From Bermanella sp049115935 (lineage in GTDB: Bacteria; Pseudomonadota; Gammaproteobacteria; Pseudomonadales; Oceanobacteraceae): DNA of 64,000 bases. Shown here piece by piece: positions 18,221 to 27,800 of the stretch (position 1 is the stretch's first letter; each line of letters starts with the position of its first letter). The position numbers were made by a program, and so were the translations under genes. The stretch is from contig JAGDZK010000004.1 of NCBI GenBank assembly GCA_049115935.1, positions 1 to 64,000 of the forward strand. Reading direction: 5' to 3'. The notes under the pieces are model-generated. The model worked only from the letters and a program-made list of their open reading frames with translations. It was not told where the DNA came from and searched no databases.

Positions 18221-18296
18221 TAAACGGGCTTGTATTTCACACCGTTTAGGCTCAGTTTTAATTCAATAAAACCACACTACCAAGCAAGCGCTTGGT
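18221..18296. promoter_or_regulatory. Probable TetR operator region of the Atu-like operon
   Basis: The 156-base spacer between the divergent SDR and TetR genes contains ACCAAGC-AAGC-GCTTGGT (18279-18296), a perfect 7-bp inverted repeat with a 4-base spacer, which is the usual format of a TetR-family operator. A second inverted pair, TAAACGG and CCGTTTA (18221-18227 and 18242-18248), lies nearer the SDR start. A possible -10 hexamer TACAAT (18298-18303) for the regulator abuts the first palindrome. Autoregulation and control of the operon are inferred. Confidence 0.7.
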
Positions 18297-18356
18297 TTAC
18301 AATACCAAATGTTTCATAAATAATGGCCAAATATGCCAATTCTTAAGGATTCAACT

Positions 18357-18959
18357 GTGGATGCAGTGCTAAACGAGCTAGTGGCCTCAGGTAAAATTAC
18401 CGACCCACAGAGCGCCAAAGGCCGCCTGATGCGGGCCGCTGCGCATTTATTTAAAACCAAGGGGTATGAGCGCACCACGGTACGAGAACTAGGTGCGGCT
18501 GTTGGCATTCAATCAGGTAGTTTGTTTCATCACTTTAAAAGCAAAGAAGCCATTTTGTTATGTGTGATGGAAGAAACCATCATTATCAACATTGCTCGTA
18601 TGCATGAGGCACTGAAACACGCCGACAGCGCAACCGATCGATTACTGGCGTTAATTACGTGTGAGCTTGCATCCATTCATACTGATACGGGTGAAGCAAT
18701 GGGGGTTTTAGTTTACGAGTGGCGCAGTCTTAGCCAGGACAAACAAAAATATATTTTGCAGCTAAGGGATGAATACGAAAGCCTTTGGTTAAGCACCATT
18801 GAGCAAGGCAAAGCGCAAGGCCATATCAAACATGATGGTTTTATTTTGCGCCGCCTCTTAACTGGTGCCATTGGCTGGACAACCACTTGGTATCGACCGG
18901 ATGGTAATTTGAGTTTAGAGGAGCTGGCTAAACAAACTCTCATGTTAGCCATTAAATAA
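18357..18959 (+). CDS. atuR: TetR-family repressor (AtuR-like)
   Basis: The protein has a TetR N-terminal HTH (RLMRAAAHLFKTKGYERTTV, then GIQSGSLFHHFKSKEAIL) and a helical ligand-binding C-half. I prefer the GTG start at 18357 (MDAVLNEL; 200 residues) because TTAAGGAT stands eight bases upstream. The ATG at 18333 adds eight residues but has no ribosome-binding site. It is transcribed divergently from the SDR-carboxylase operon and should repress it until an acyl-CoA intermediate binds, as AtuR does in Pseudomonas. The regulatory role is inferred from position and the palindrome. Confidence 0.85.
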   Translation: MDAVLNELVASGKITDPQSAKGRLMRAAAHLFKTKGYERTTVRELGAAVGIQSGSLFHHFKSKEAILLCVMEETIIINIARMHEALKHADSATDRLLALITCELASIHTDTGEAMGVLVYEWRSLSQDKQKYILQLRDEYESLWLSTIEQGKAQGHIKHDGFILRRLLTGAIGWTTTWYRPDGNLSLEELAKQTLMLAIK

Positions 18960-19140
18960 TATGCCTATTAAATGAACACATCATTTAAAACGTGATTCAT
19001 TGTTAGAGTTTTTTTAAAGGGAAACGTTTAATGAAAACCTTCCCCTTTTACCCTCTTTTATACCAATCTAAAATCTTAAATCTTGTTTTAAATCAGCTTT
19101 ATTTATCTTAAAAAATAATAAGTTAGTTTACGCCAAACAC

Positions 19141-19189
19141 TTGATTTAGATCAGTTGTACCACTTTAGATTCTCCCTAGTATGCAGAAA
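19141..19189 (+). promoter_or_regulatory. FNR/ANR-like box and promoter of ompW
   Basis: TTGATTTAGATCAG (19141-19154) differs by one base from the FNR consensus TTGATnnnnATCAA. A -10-like TAGTAT at 19177-19182 would place a start near 19189, about 41.5 bases from the box centre, the geometry of class II FNR activation. ompW of E. coli is known to respond to FNR, which fits. Confidence 0.65.
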
Positions 19190-19216
19190 AACCCAAGGGA
19201 AATCTAAGGAAACCCC

Positions 19217-19873
19217 ATGATAAAAAAACTAAACGCCCCAGCTCTTTTAATCTCAGCCGCTATGTTATCTAGTACACCTGTTATGGCGTATGAAGCCGGT
19301 GATATTTTGATGCGCGTGGGTACTGCATCTGTCAATCCTGAAAAAACATCTGATGATCTTGATCAGGTTGCAGGCGCTCAGGTTTCTGCCAATGACAATA
19401 CTCAACTGGGTATTTCAGGCACTTACATGATTACCGATCAAATTGGTGTTGAGGTACTTGGCGCATCACCATTTACACATAAAATTAAAGGTAAAGGTGC
19501 ACTTGCAGGTACCGACGTTGGTGAAGTAAAACACTTACCACCCACTGTTAGCGCGCAATATTATTTTATGGATAAAACATCTGCTATTCAGCCTTATGTG
19601 GGTGGCGGCTTGAATATTACGGTATTCTTTGATGAAAAAGTGGATTCGGATCTAAGCGGTTCTTACCAAAACCTAGACTTGGATGAATCTTACGGCCTAG
19701 CAGTACAAGCAGGTATCGATTACACCATTAATGAAAATATGTTTGTTAACGCATCTGCCATGTACGCCAAAATTGGTACCACGGCCACACTCGAAGGCAC
19801 AGCAGGTGAACTAACCGTGGATTACGATCTTGACCCAATGGTTTACCGCGTTAACTTTGGTTATAAATTCTAA
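19217..19873 (+). CDS. ompW: OmpW-family outer-membrane protein
   Basis: The 218-residue precursor has a signal peptide ending VMAYEAG (cleavage near residue 24) and an eight-stranded-barrel pattern: GDILMRVGTASVNP at the start, VEVLGASPFTHKIKG, LPPTVSAQYYF, IQPYVGGGLNITVFF and a terminal aromatic VYRVNFGYKF. OmpW proteins form narrow hydrophobic channels thought to help small apolar compounds cross the outer membrane. The position beside the terpene-like cluster is suggestive, but ompW has its own promoter with an FNR-like box and its own terminator. Confidence 0.93.
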   Translation: MIKKLNAPALLISAAMLSSTPVMAYEAGDILMRVGTASVNPEKTSDDLDQVAGAQVSANDNTQLGISGTYMITDQIGVEVLGASPFTHKIKGKGALAGTDVGEVKHLPPTVSAQYYFMDKTSAIQPYVGGGLNITVFFDEKVDSDLSGSYQNLDLDESYGLAVQAGIDYTINENMFVNASAMYAKIGTTATLEGTAGELTVDYDLDPMVYRVNFGYKF

Positions 19874-19891
19874 TTGCTAGTGTTTGATGAT

Positions 19892-19917
19892 AAGCCCGCT
19901 CATCGCGGGCTTTTTTG
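19892..19917 (+). terminator. Rho-independent terminator of ompW
   Basis: AAGCCCGC, short loop TCAT, GCGGGCTTTTTT: a GC-rich stem followed by six T, 19 bases after the ompW stop. Confidence 0.92.
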
Positions 19918-19975
19918 TATCTAAGTTTTATATGGAATAGATAGAAACTGCGTGCAAAAATTGCATTGATGACAG

Positions 19976-20593
19976 CTAAACACTCGACCAATCAATCATT
20001 AATTTATTCACTGATTTTTTTGGGGTTTTAGCCAATTTTTTAATTTGCTCAAAACTTAAATCAAATGCGCCGTAGCGTTCACCTATATCTGCCAGCATGG
20101 CAAGCCACACCTTAGCGGTCATTTCGGCATCATATAAAGCACGGTGAAATTCACCACCACTTTCTACTCGGGTATAACTCACAAGTTCACCTAACTTATG
20201 ACTATGCGCATCTTGAAACACACGACGCGACACCAGCAACGAACACGAAAACTCACCATCATAGTCACGACCTATGCGGGCAAGCTCGGCATCTAAAAAA
20301 CGTTTATCAAACGATGCATTATGGGCAATTAAGTTTGAGCCTTGTATGAAGTCTGCAAATTCATGCATAACCTCCTCACAACTTTGTGCATCCGCCAACA
20401 TAGCGTTGGTAATACCAGTGTAATCCGCTATGAAACCCGATACTTGAAAGCCTGGATTCATTAGCGCTTGGAACTTATCCACCACGTGACCATTTTCTAA
20501 ACGCACCGCACCAATTTCTATAGCGCGATCGCCCATATCAGGAGATAAGCCAGTGGTTTCAAAATCGAGAATAATTAAGGAGTCGGCGCGCAT
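19976..20593 (-). CDS. DnaQ-like 3'-5' exonuclease
   Basis: The 205-residue protein is a DEDDh exonuclease. Exo I has D10-x-E12 in LDFETTGLSP, Exo II is HNASFDKRFLDAEL (His and Asp), and Exo III is HRALYDAEMTAKVW with the catalytic His and Asp. It may be a stand-alone proofreading-type or RNA/DNA trimming exonuclease. It is shorter than the true replicative epsilon subunit, lacks a clear alpha-binding tail, and resembles the 'PolC-type/Exonuclease' paralogues common in marine gammaproteobacteria. It is a single-gene unit. Confidence 0.88.
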   Translation of the reverse strand: MRADSLIILDFETTGLSPDMGDRAIEIGAVRLENGHVVDKFQALMNPGFQVSGFIADYTGITNAMLADAQSCEEVMHEFADFIQGSNLIAHNASFDKRFLDAELARIGRDYDGEFSCSLLVSRRVFQDAHSHKLGELVSYTRVESGGEFHRALYDAEMTAKVWLAMLADIGERYGAFDLSFEQIKKLAKTPKKSVNKLMIDWSSV

Positions 20594-20736
20594 GGTAATA
20601 TCTTGACGTGATGATCATCATTGCAAGTGTAACAAATACGCTTAGGGATCAACATGCTCCAGTATATACAACAGGAGTAACATTCTGCTTTTCATCTTGC
20701 TAAGATTGCCCCGTTTAAAACTAAAAGAGCAAAAGT

Positions 20737-21885
20737 ATGAAAGCGGCACTCTCACTTTTCATTCAATTTTTCATGTTAGGCTGCACCAGCTTTGGCGGCC
20801 CTGCGGCTCATCTTGGTTATTTTAGAACCGTATTTGTTGAGCAGCGCAAATGGCTAAGTGATAACGAATACAGTCAGTTAATCGCCCTCAGTCAATTTTT
20901 ACCAGGGCCCGGCTCTAGTCAGGTGGGTTTTGCCATCGGCCTAAAAAAGATGGGGTTACTAGGTGGGGTCCTTGCGTTTATCGGGTTCACTCTGCCCTCC
21001 TTTATCATCATGCTGGCTATTGCCCTTGGATTAAGCCAATTCACTCAAGCGCCGTTCGCCATTGAGTTAATCAGTGTTTTAAAAATCTTCGCCGTTTTTG
21101 TGGTATTGGATGCCGTTTTGGGTATGGCTAAAAACTTTTGTCACAATACCAGCACCATAATACTGGCCACATTAACAGCCTGTGCCATTTGGCTGATACC
21201 TAACCCTTTCGTTCAAATTGTATGTCTTTTAGCAGCAGCCGTTTATGGCAGTGTCGCGTTAAAGCAAGAACCCAAACCGGATAGCCAACCTAAAGGGTCA
21301 ATGACTTGGTGGCCACTTGTTATATTTATTGGTGTATTTGCGTTAATTTTAAGCGGCCTCTTACCTTTACATGAGTTGTTTGAGCAAACCTTTATTGCTG
21401 GCAGCTTAGTATTTGGTGGTGGCCATGTGGTACTGCCTTTACTGCAAGATTATTTTGCAGCCAACATAGGTGATAACGCATTCATTACAGGCTATGCCGC
21501 CGCGCAAGCAGTGCCTGGGCCTATGTTTACATTTGCCACTTACCTTGGTGCGCTATCGCACCCACAAGCTTGGCTGGGTGCTCTCATTGCTACAGCAGGG
21601 ATATTTTTACCTGGCTTTATTTTAATTTTGGCTCTACACAAACAGTGGCAAAAACTGGCCTCTAAACCAAACGTGGCAGGATTAATTAGCGGCATTAATG
21701 CTGCGGTTGTGGGTTTATTATTCGCCACCCTTTATGATCCAATTTTCACCTCAGCTATTGATGGCAAAGAAGACTTAGCACTGGCAGTGATTGGGTTTGT
21801 ATTGCTGCGCTTTATTAAGCTGCCAATTCTTTGGATACTATTGTTAGCCGTTGGCGTCGCTGCCACTAAAACTTGGTTATTTTGA
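20737..21885 (+). CDS. chrA: Chromate transporter, ChrA (CHR) family
   Basis: The 382-residue protein consists of two homologous CHR halves. The first has GCTSFGGPAAHLGYF, a WLSDNEYSQLIALSQFLPGP loop and following membrane helices. The second repeats these as GSLVFGGGHVVLPLL and AAQAVPGPMFTFATYLGA. About ten to twelve hydrophobic segments are present. Known ChrA proteins expel chromate (with sulfate relationships). Resistance cannot be inferred, since chromosomal CHR genes are widespread. No chrB regulator is adjacent, and a long-chain fusion is absent. Confidence 0.93.
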   Translation: MKAALSLFIQFFMLGCTSFGGPAAHLGYFRTVFVEQRKWLSDNEYSQLIALSQFLPGPGSSQVGFAIGLKKMGLLGGVLAFIGFTLPSFIIMLAIALGLSQFTQAPFAIELISVLKIFAVFVVLDAVLGMAKNFCHNTSTIILATLTACAIWLIPNPFVQIVCLLAAAVYGSVALKQEPKPDSQPKGSMTWWPLVIFIGVFALILSGLLPLHELFEQTFIAGSLVFGGGHVVLPLLQDYFAANIGDNAFITGYAAAQAVPGPMFTFATYLGALSHPQAWLGALIATAGIFLPGFILILALHKQWQKLASKPNVAGLISGINAAVVGLLFATLYDPIFTSAIDGKEDLALAVIGFVLLRFIKLPILWILLLAVGVAATKTWLF

Positions 21886-21973
21886 ATCATTAATATAAAA
21901 ATAAAAAATTCATAAAATTGAAATAATGCGCAGCCACACTGCGTGTTTATTTGATTAATAGTAGAGGCTTATT

Positions 21974-22933
21974 TTGAAACACATCCCTGTCCTTTTAAGC
22001 CTTTTAGTATTCAACCTATTTTTGGCGGCCCAATCGCAAGCTTACAACTGCCCAAGTGATTCAGCCAAACCTGCAATTCGTTATCTAGGCGTAGGTGCGT
22101 TAGATATTCACTATCAAGGGCAACGCTTATTAACTGACCCATTTTATAGCCCACAAACCTTATGGGATATTGCAAGTTTCACCCCTTACACACCGAACCA
22201 CTCGCAAATAAAAAAAGTACTAGGAACACCCAACCAGTCTGTCAATACCGTTTTAATTGGTCATGGTCATTATGATCATGCAGCCGATGTTCCGGCTATA
22301 ACAGATTATTTAACGCCAGATGCTCAAATCATCAGTAGTAAAAGCACTCAATTTTTATTAGCAAGCAAGATGCAGCCAAGCCCACTTAAGGGTTTAAATA
22401 AAGAAGAGTTTGGTCAGTGGCTAACGATTGCAAACGGTTGGATACGCGTCATGGCCACACCATCTGAACACGCACCACAAGCCTTAGGGATTAATTTATT
22501 TCCACACAACCATGATCACGCACTTGAAGACAGTCCAAAGTATGTTTGGCATTGGACACAAGGCACAAACATTAACTGGCTAGTGGATTTTTTAGCCGCA
22601 CCTAATAGTAAAACAGTAGTTGAAAGGATTTTTGTACAAACATCTGCATCAGCATTTCCCATCGGTGTACCAGACATCAAGGATAGCATTGAGGTAAAAA
22701 AGGTATTCTTAGCCGCCGCATCATTTGATCATGTTGACAATTATCCAACTGGGTTAATTGAAAAATTTGAACCCAATAATATTATTTTTATTCACTGGGA
22801 GAATTTCTTTAAGCCTTGGTTTGAACAGCCTGATGCTCTTAGCTTAATCGATTTTGATAAGCTAATGAGCAATAACACTTTGGCTAACCGTGCAAGTGAT
22901 GCGTTAATCGGCCAGCCAGGATTTTGTTATTAA
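21974..22933 (+). CDS. Exported metallo-beta-lactamase-fold hydrolase
   Basis: The 319-residue precursor has a clear signal peptide (MKHIPVLLSLLVFNLFLA, then QSQA-YNC). The mature part is an UlaG/YtnP-like MBL fold: RYLGVGALDIHYQGQRLLTDP at the start, then metal motif GHGHYDHAAD (HxHxDH), a second His in PSEHAP and a later AASFDHVDNY segment with FIHWENFF. Mature N-terminal C may instead be a disulphide. The start is TTG at 21974 with AGAGG upstream. Its substrate is unknown. The stop overlaps yejK (opposite strand) by four bases. Confidence 0.82.
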   Translation: MKHIPVLLSLLVFNLFLAAQSQAYNCPSDSAKPAIRYLGVGALDIHYQGQRLLTDPFYSPQTLWDIASFTPYTPNHSQIKKVLGTPNQSVNTVLIGHGHYDHAADVPAITDYLTPDAQIISSKSTQFLLASKMQPSPLKGLNKEEFGQWLTIANGWIRVMATPSEHAPQALGINLFPHNHDHALEDSPKYVWHWTQGTNINWLVDFLAAPNSKTVVERIFVQTSASAFPIGVPDIKDSIEVKKVFLAAASFDHVDNYPTGLIEKFEPNNIIFIHWENFFKPWFEQPDALSLIDFDKLMSNNTLANRASDALIGQPGFCY

Positions 22934-23985
22934 GACTCCGTGTTAGGCTCAAAATCAGCTTCTTGTTTTAATTGCTTTAACAAGCGAGCCGGTAAGTTTG
23001 TAATCATTAAGCTGTTATTGCTTTGGTTAAATTGTACATCGCCACCTAAAGCCATGGCAGAAAAACTTAAAGTGACGTCTTTGTTTTTACCACTATAACG
23101 AATGTAATTCTTTAAGCTTTTACGATCAGGGATAAACTCGGTTTTTTCACTCACTTCTACCTGAGCTTGTTCTGGGTTAGCTTGTCGAATCTCTTGACGC
23201 TTCTGTTGTACGAATTGTTCAAATTTTTGTGGAGCTTGCTCATCTAACTCGCTTGACAGAGCCTTAAACTCTACTGCTGCGCCATACTTATCTTGCTCCA
23301 TGCAAAACTCAACCACCTTGGTACGTGTTTCGTTAGCTTTCTCTTCTGGCAATTCTTTTGTATAGGCTTCGACGATTTTTAGAAACTCTTGGGTTTCTTG
23401 CTCAACATTGACCGTATCGCTAAAGCCACAAAATTCACAAAATAAGTTTTGTACGGCTTTTTCGCCACGACCATAGCTGAAGCTTAAATATTTTTTTGCA
23501 TTACCCTGCTGTAAGGCGGTGGTATCTAAGGACAAAGCAAAGCCAGTATTAGAGAAGTCTATAAATCGAGTTTCCGTTAGTTCGCCATCTTCACTTAATG
23601 CCACGTTGGATTTTTCACGTAAGTGATACACATAAAAACGATCACCATCCGCTAACTGTTCAGCCATAAACGCTAAATAACCATCCACTTCATGCTGTGT
23701 ATTATCAAATTTTTCAGCGAATAGCTTGGTTATGCGTTGCGTCAATGAAACAAAGGATTGTTTATTATCCAACCAATCTAGCATCAAGCCTTTAAACTGC
23801 GGCGCTTCAGGGCCAAACTCCCCATAGCGCTTACTAGCACGACCAATAAAGATATTACGCAGTTGCGCCATCACTTTAGCGGCATGATCTTCTTTAAAAT
23901 CGTCTTTTTCTGAGCATTTAACCAAGGCACCAGCCGCTTTTGGGTCTTTATCAATTTGATGGGTAATAAAGTGGGTAACAGGCAT
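22930..23985 (-). CDS. yejK: Nucleoid-associated protein YejK (NdpA)
   Basis: This 351-residue protein matches the YejK/37-kDa nucleoid-associated protein family in length and pattern. It has an N-terminal VTHFITHQIDKD segment, a central FVYHLREKSN-like region (FYVYHLREKSNVALSEDGEL) and the ...KKYLSFSYGRGEKAV motif, then a C-terminal VQFNQSNNSLMITNLPARL. E. coli YejK associates with the nucleoid and binds topoisomerase. The start is the first ATG. Its 3' end overlaps the convergent exported hydrolase gene by four bases. Confidence 0.88.
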   Translation of the reverse strand: MPVTHFITHQIDKDPKAAGALVKCSEKDDFKEDHAAKVMAQLRNIFIGRASKRYGEFGPEAPQFKGLMLDWLDNKQSFVSLTQRITKLFAEKFDNTQHEVDGYLAFMAEQLADGDRFYVYHLREKSNVALSEDGELTETRFIDFSNTGFALSLDTTALQQGNAKKYLSFSYGRGEKAVQNLFCEFCGFSDTVNVEQETQEFLKIVEAYTKELPEEKANETRTKVVEFCMEQDKYGAAVEFKALSSELDEQAPQKFEQFVQQKRQEIRQANPEQAQVEVSEKTEFIPDRKSLKNYIRYSGKNKDVTLSFSAMALGGDVQFNQSNNSLMITNLPARLLKQLKQEADFEPNTES

Positions 23986-24059
23986 AGATCACAACACGCA
24001 TTAAATAGGTGAGCGGATTCTACCACACCCCTTGTGAGTAGGCTCAGATATGGCTAAAG

Positions 24060-24836
24060 TTGGCCATCATTAATACCCAGCTGATGACATCTAACATGCA
24101 CCATCTATACAGCGCCTTTCGTACCCTGATGAACCCAGGTTACCGTAAATATATTTTCATACCATTGGTGGCCAACTTAATTTTGTTTGTCATCTTAACG
24201 GCTATGCTGGTCACATTGTTTTCTGATGTGATCGATATTGCCTTAAATTACATCCCTAGCTGGTTGCACTTTATGGCTTGGATGTTTTGGCTTGTATTTG
24301 GTTTAGCGCTGCTGATTTTATATGGGCTCAGTTTTACCTTTATCACCAATTTAATTGCAGCGCCGTTTAATGGGTTATTAGCGGAAAAAATTCAGCGTGA
24401 CCATGGCATCCCCATGCCTGAAGGCGAAACCATGGCACAGATTATTATGCGTACACTTTGGCGCGAAGTTGTAAAACTCAGCTACTTTATTAGCTATGGC
24501 TTAGCCGTGGCGCTAATTTTGTTTCTCATCAGTTTTATACCGTTCGTGAACTTAATTGTGCCTATTTTGGCCTTTATATGGGGAAGTTGGTGCATCGCCA
24601 TACAATATTTAGATTACGGTGCGGATAATTGCCAACAAGATTTTAACGATTTAAGAAAATTAGCCAAACGCCCTACTTTTCATACATTCAGCTTTGGCGG
24701 TACGGTTACGTTACTTACCATGATTCCTGTGGTGAATATTTTTGTGATGCCCCTTGCGGTAGCTGCCGGCACACAGCTTTGGATCAAAGATATCTATCCG
24801 CTAATGCTGCAAGATAAACAAATCAAACAAGCATAA
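24060..24836 (+). CDS. cysZ: CysZ/EI24-family sulfate transporter
   Basis: A 258-residue membrane protein has four main hydrophobic segments and the CysZ hallmark TNLIAAPFNGLLAEK near residue 100, followed by FIPFVNLIVPILAFIWGSW and IAIQYLDYGADN. CysZ mediates sulfate uptake for cysteine synthesis. The open frame begins at TTG 24060; the ATGs at 24084 and 24096 are alternatives and none has a strong ribosome-binding site, so the start is uncertain. Function by family is well supported; no cys genes are adjacent. Confidence 0.9.
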   Translation: MAIINTQLMTSNMHHLYSAFRTLMNPGYRKYIFIPLVANLILFVILTAMLVTLFSDVIDIALNYIPSWLHFMAWMFWLVFGLALLILYGLSFTFITNLIAAPFNGLLAEKIQRDHGIPMPEGETMAQIIMRTLWREVVKLSYFISYGLAVALILFLISFIPFVNLIVPILAFIWGSWCIAIQYLDYGADNCQQDFNDLRKLAKRPTFHTFSFGGTVTLLTMIPVVNIFVMPLAVAAGTQLWIKDIYPLMLQDKQIKQA

Positions 24837-24858
24837 AAAAGCCCACCAAATGGTGGGC
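24835..24858 (-). terminator. Rho-independent terminator for the Ig-lipoprotein operon
   Basis: GCCCACCA and TGGTGGGC pair, and on the minus strand the stem is followed by six T. It lies just beyond the end of the minus-strand lipoprotein gene. It lacks a T-run in the plus direction. Confidence 0.82.
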
Positions 24859-24886
24859 AAACGCCTCAATTCAAAACTCTTTAGCG

Positions 24887-27800
24887 TTAATGTTTTACAG
24901 GGTCAGACACCAAGTTAATGATGAGCGCTTCTTTTGGTATTTTTAAATAAACCTTAGATGGACTGAATGGTGTATCGATGGCCACATCAATATCAACCAT
25001 TTGTGTATTAGTCAGTGCGATCTCCATTCGACCATCAGGCAAAAACGATACTGGCCCATATAAATTCAAGGTTAGCGGCAAGCTGTGCATATTCGTATCC
25101 ATTTCAATACCGATCACTTTTGGCGCTAAGCCTGGGGCATCTAAATAAACATCCATGGTACTTTGAAAGTACGCTTGCTGATGCTCTTCATCCCAAACGA
25201 TGTAACCTGTATTGGGAATTGAATGACCATTCTCATCAGTATCGTGTCGCACTCGCATAACCTGTGGGCCTGTTGGGTTTTCAAGCCAAATACCAATGGC
25301 TTTTGCAAACATAGTAATTGAAGTGGTCATTAAGGCTTGTGGATAAATAGTAACCGGAATACGGTCATTCTCAGCATCATATTGGCCAATGTCCGTTGGT
25401 AAATTACCCGTTACGTAGATCGCCTCATCAGCAGCACAGCTACCACTTTTGCACCCAAGACGCGCTTCACTTATTAGCCCAGTTGTAGATTGAACCCACA
25501 GCCTAGACGCATTTTCGATAATCGGTGTTTCGCTATTATCTAATGTGTAGTTGCGGTTTACATCCGTTGTTGGCATTTGGCTCATGGTGCTCAACACATG
25601 TGACGTTTTAGCTGGCGCACCGTAAAACGGCATGTATAAACCATTACTGCCTTCTGTGCGATTTTTTAGCTTTAACTTCATAGGTTTAGTATTAAGAGGC
25701 AATCCATTCACACCACAAATAACACCATCGCTACCATCACAAGATGTGGTTTTATTGGTGTATAAACTGTATTGGTACAAGGTGTCTTCTTGCCATGGAG
25801 CATTTGGGGTAAACACTAAACGACTTTGATCAAATTGAATCGCACCTTCAACCACGCCTAAGCATTCACCAGCCGTATTAATTCGCTCAACACGGAATGC
25901 GCCTTGCCCACATTGCTCTCCTAAATTAAGCGTCTGCGGATTAATTTGCTGGGTAAAATTAATTTCTATTTTACGGTTACTAGGCAAAGTAAAAATTGAA
26001 TACATATCGTCACCTTCTAAGCCACCACTACAACGACCTGCAATATTATTTGCTAGATCACCGGCGGTTAAACGGCAATTAAATCCAGGGTAGACACTGC
26101 TAATTAATGGGGCGGTTAACGTCGAGGTATCAAGAGTCTGAGTGGTAAAAGACAAGTTAATTGGCTCTGCAATAGTATTACCTGATAAATCTTGGACGCC
26201 TGCATTTACCTGCACCGTATAACTTGTATCAGGATTCAAAGAGGCAACTGGGTCAAGTACCAACACGCTACCATCTTGGGTAATGCTTAAAGGAACCTGT
26301 AAACCTGAGCCATCCAGTAGGTGCACATTTTCATAAATAGATTGTATTGATAAAGGCTCATTAAACGTTAACAAAATAGGATCCGTCAGCTTAGATCGGT
26401 TAACCACATCACCTGGTAACCAACTATGCAATGTAGGCTGTATCACATCCATTTCTTTTTCTGGGGCACTTTCAGGTGACGTATAGCCTTGTAAGAAAAA
26501 GCTAGCAGTCGATGGTACATTTTCTAAACCCAGCAACGACATAGAAATATCACCAATGGCATCAACGACCATGACACCATTATCAATAACAGCAAGACCA
26601 CCAAGATTCACATTTAACACATCTTGGCTTAATGTGCCGTTGGCCAATGGATTAGTGGCCGTCATGGCAGTATCCATCACCATACTCAATTTACGATTAA
26701 AGCCTGGGCCGCTGTCGTGAGGGGTTAAATATCCGACCGCATCACTTATAAGCGTGAGAAAAATATCATCGGTTACAAAGCCAGCTGAAAACTGGCCACC
26801 AATATTCACGTCCATAGAGGATAGCTTTATTACGGAGCCCTTTCGGATAACAAAGGGAATAGCATCAGGAAAATTACCAACCTGTGCTAACTCTGCGTGA
26901 TAATCACCCTGGGCATAGCTGATGTTTTCACCAATCAGCTTTGAATGCACTTCAACTGAGTTACGGGTTTTCGCATTTACAGGGGATATTGGCCCGTCCG
27001 CTTCACCAAATATATTTTGTACAATGCTCAACCTAGGTAAGGTCGAAAGCGGTGTGATGGCTTTTCCAGAAAACTCACCGGCGCTAAGACTACGACCCGA
27101 TAAACTTTTAATGCTGCTACTCAAACTCAGCGTGTATTGCGCCGTGCTATCTAAATCTTCATCCGGGTCAAAACTAATATAACGACCTTTAACCAACAAC
27201 GTACCGGCAACCGACTCACTTTCCCCGTCTTTAATTAAACTAAAGCTTTCGTTAACGACCACCGTATCTGGGTTAATTGCTTGGCTTAATGTGAAATGAA
27301 AAACAGAAACATCAAGATAAGGTAAAACGCCTTGAGGAAAACTTTCTGCTATGTAGAAATCTGTCTCATCATATTCAACTGGCACATATACCGTATCTTC
27401 AGGTGTAATTTCACCATCGCCATTCGTATCTTGTTCATCAACTGGATCAGTCGGATCAGTCGGATCAGTTGGATCNNGGATCGGTTGGATCGGTCGGATC
27501 GGTTGGATCAGGATCCGTTGGTGTATTGTCTATTAAACTTTTTTCAGATCGCGTGGTGAATTCAATACCCTTCACATCACTTTCAGTACCCACGATTGAA
27601 AGCAAAGTCGAAAAATCTAAAAAGTAACGTTCACCATATAGTAAAGGTTGTAAAGGCTGTATTAATACTTGAGCATTATCGTTTGGATCAACTTCAACAT
27701 TAATACTGACCGGTTGTGCAGACTCATCAAATAACTGAATGCTGTCCAACAAAGTTTCATCACTAATTGAATGGGAAAAAACAAGTGTAAACACATCACT

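Noticed and set aside
19015..19056. Terminator for the TetR gene
   Set aside because: AAAGGGAAA and TTCCCCTTTT pair only with mismatches over a long loop; support is too weak.
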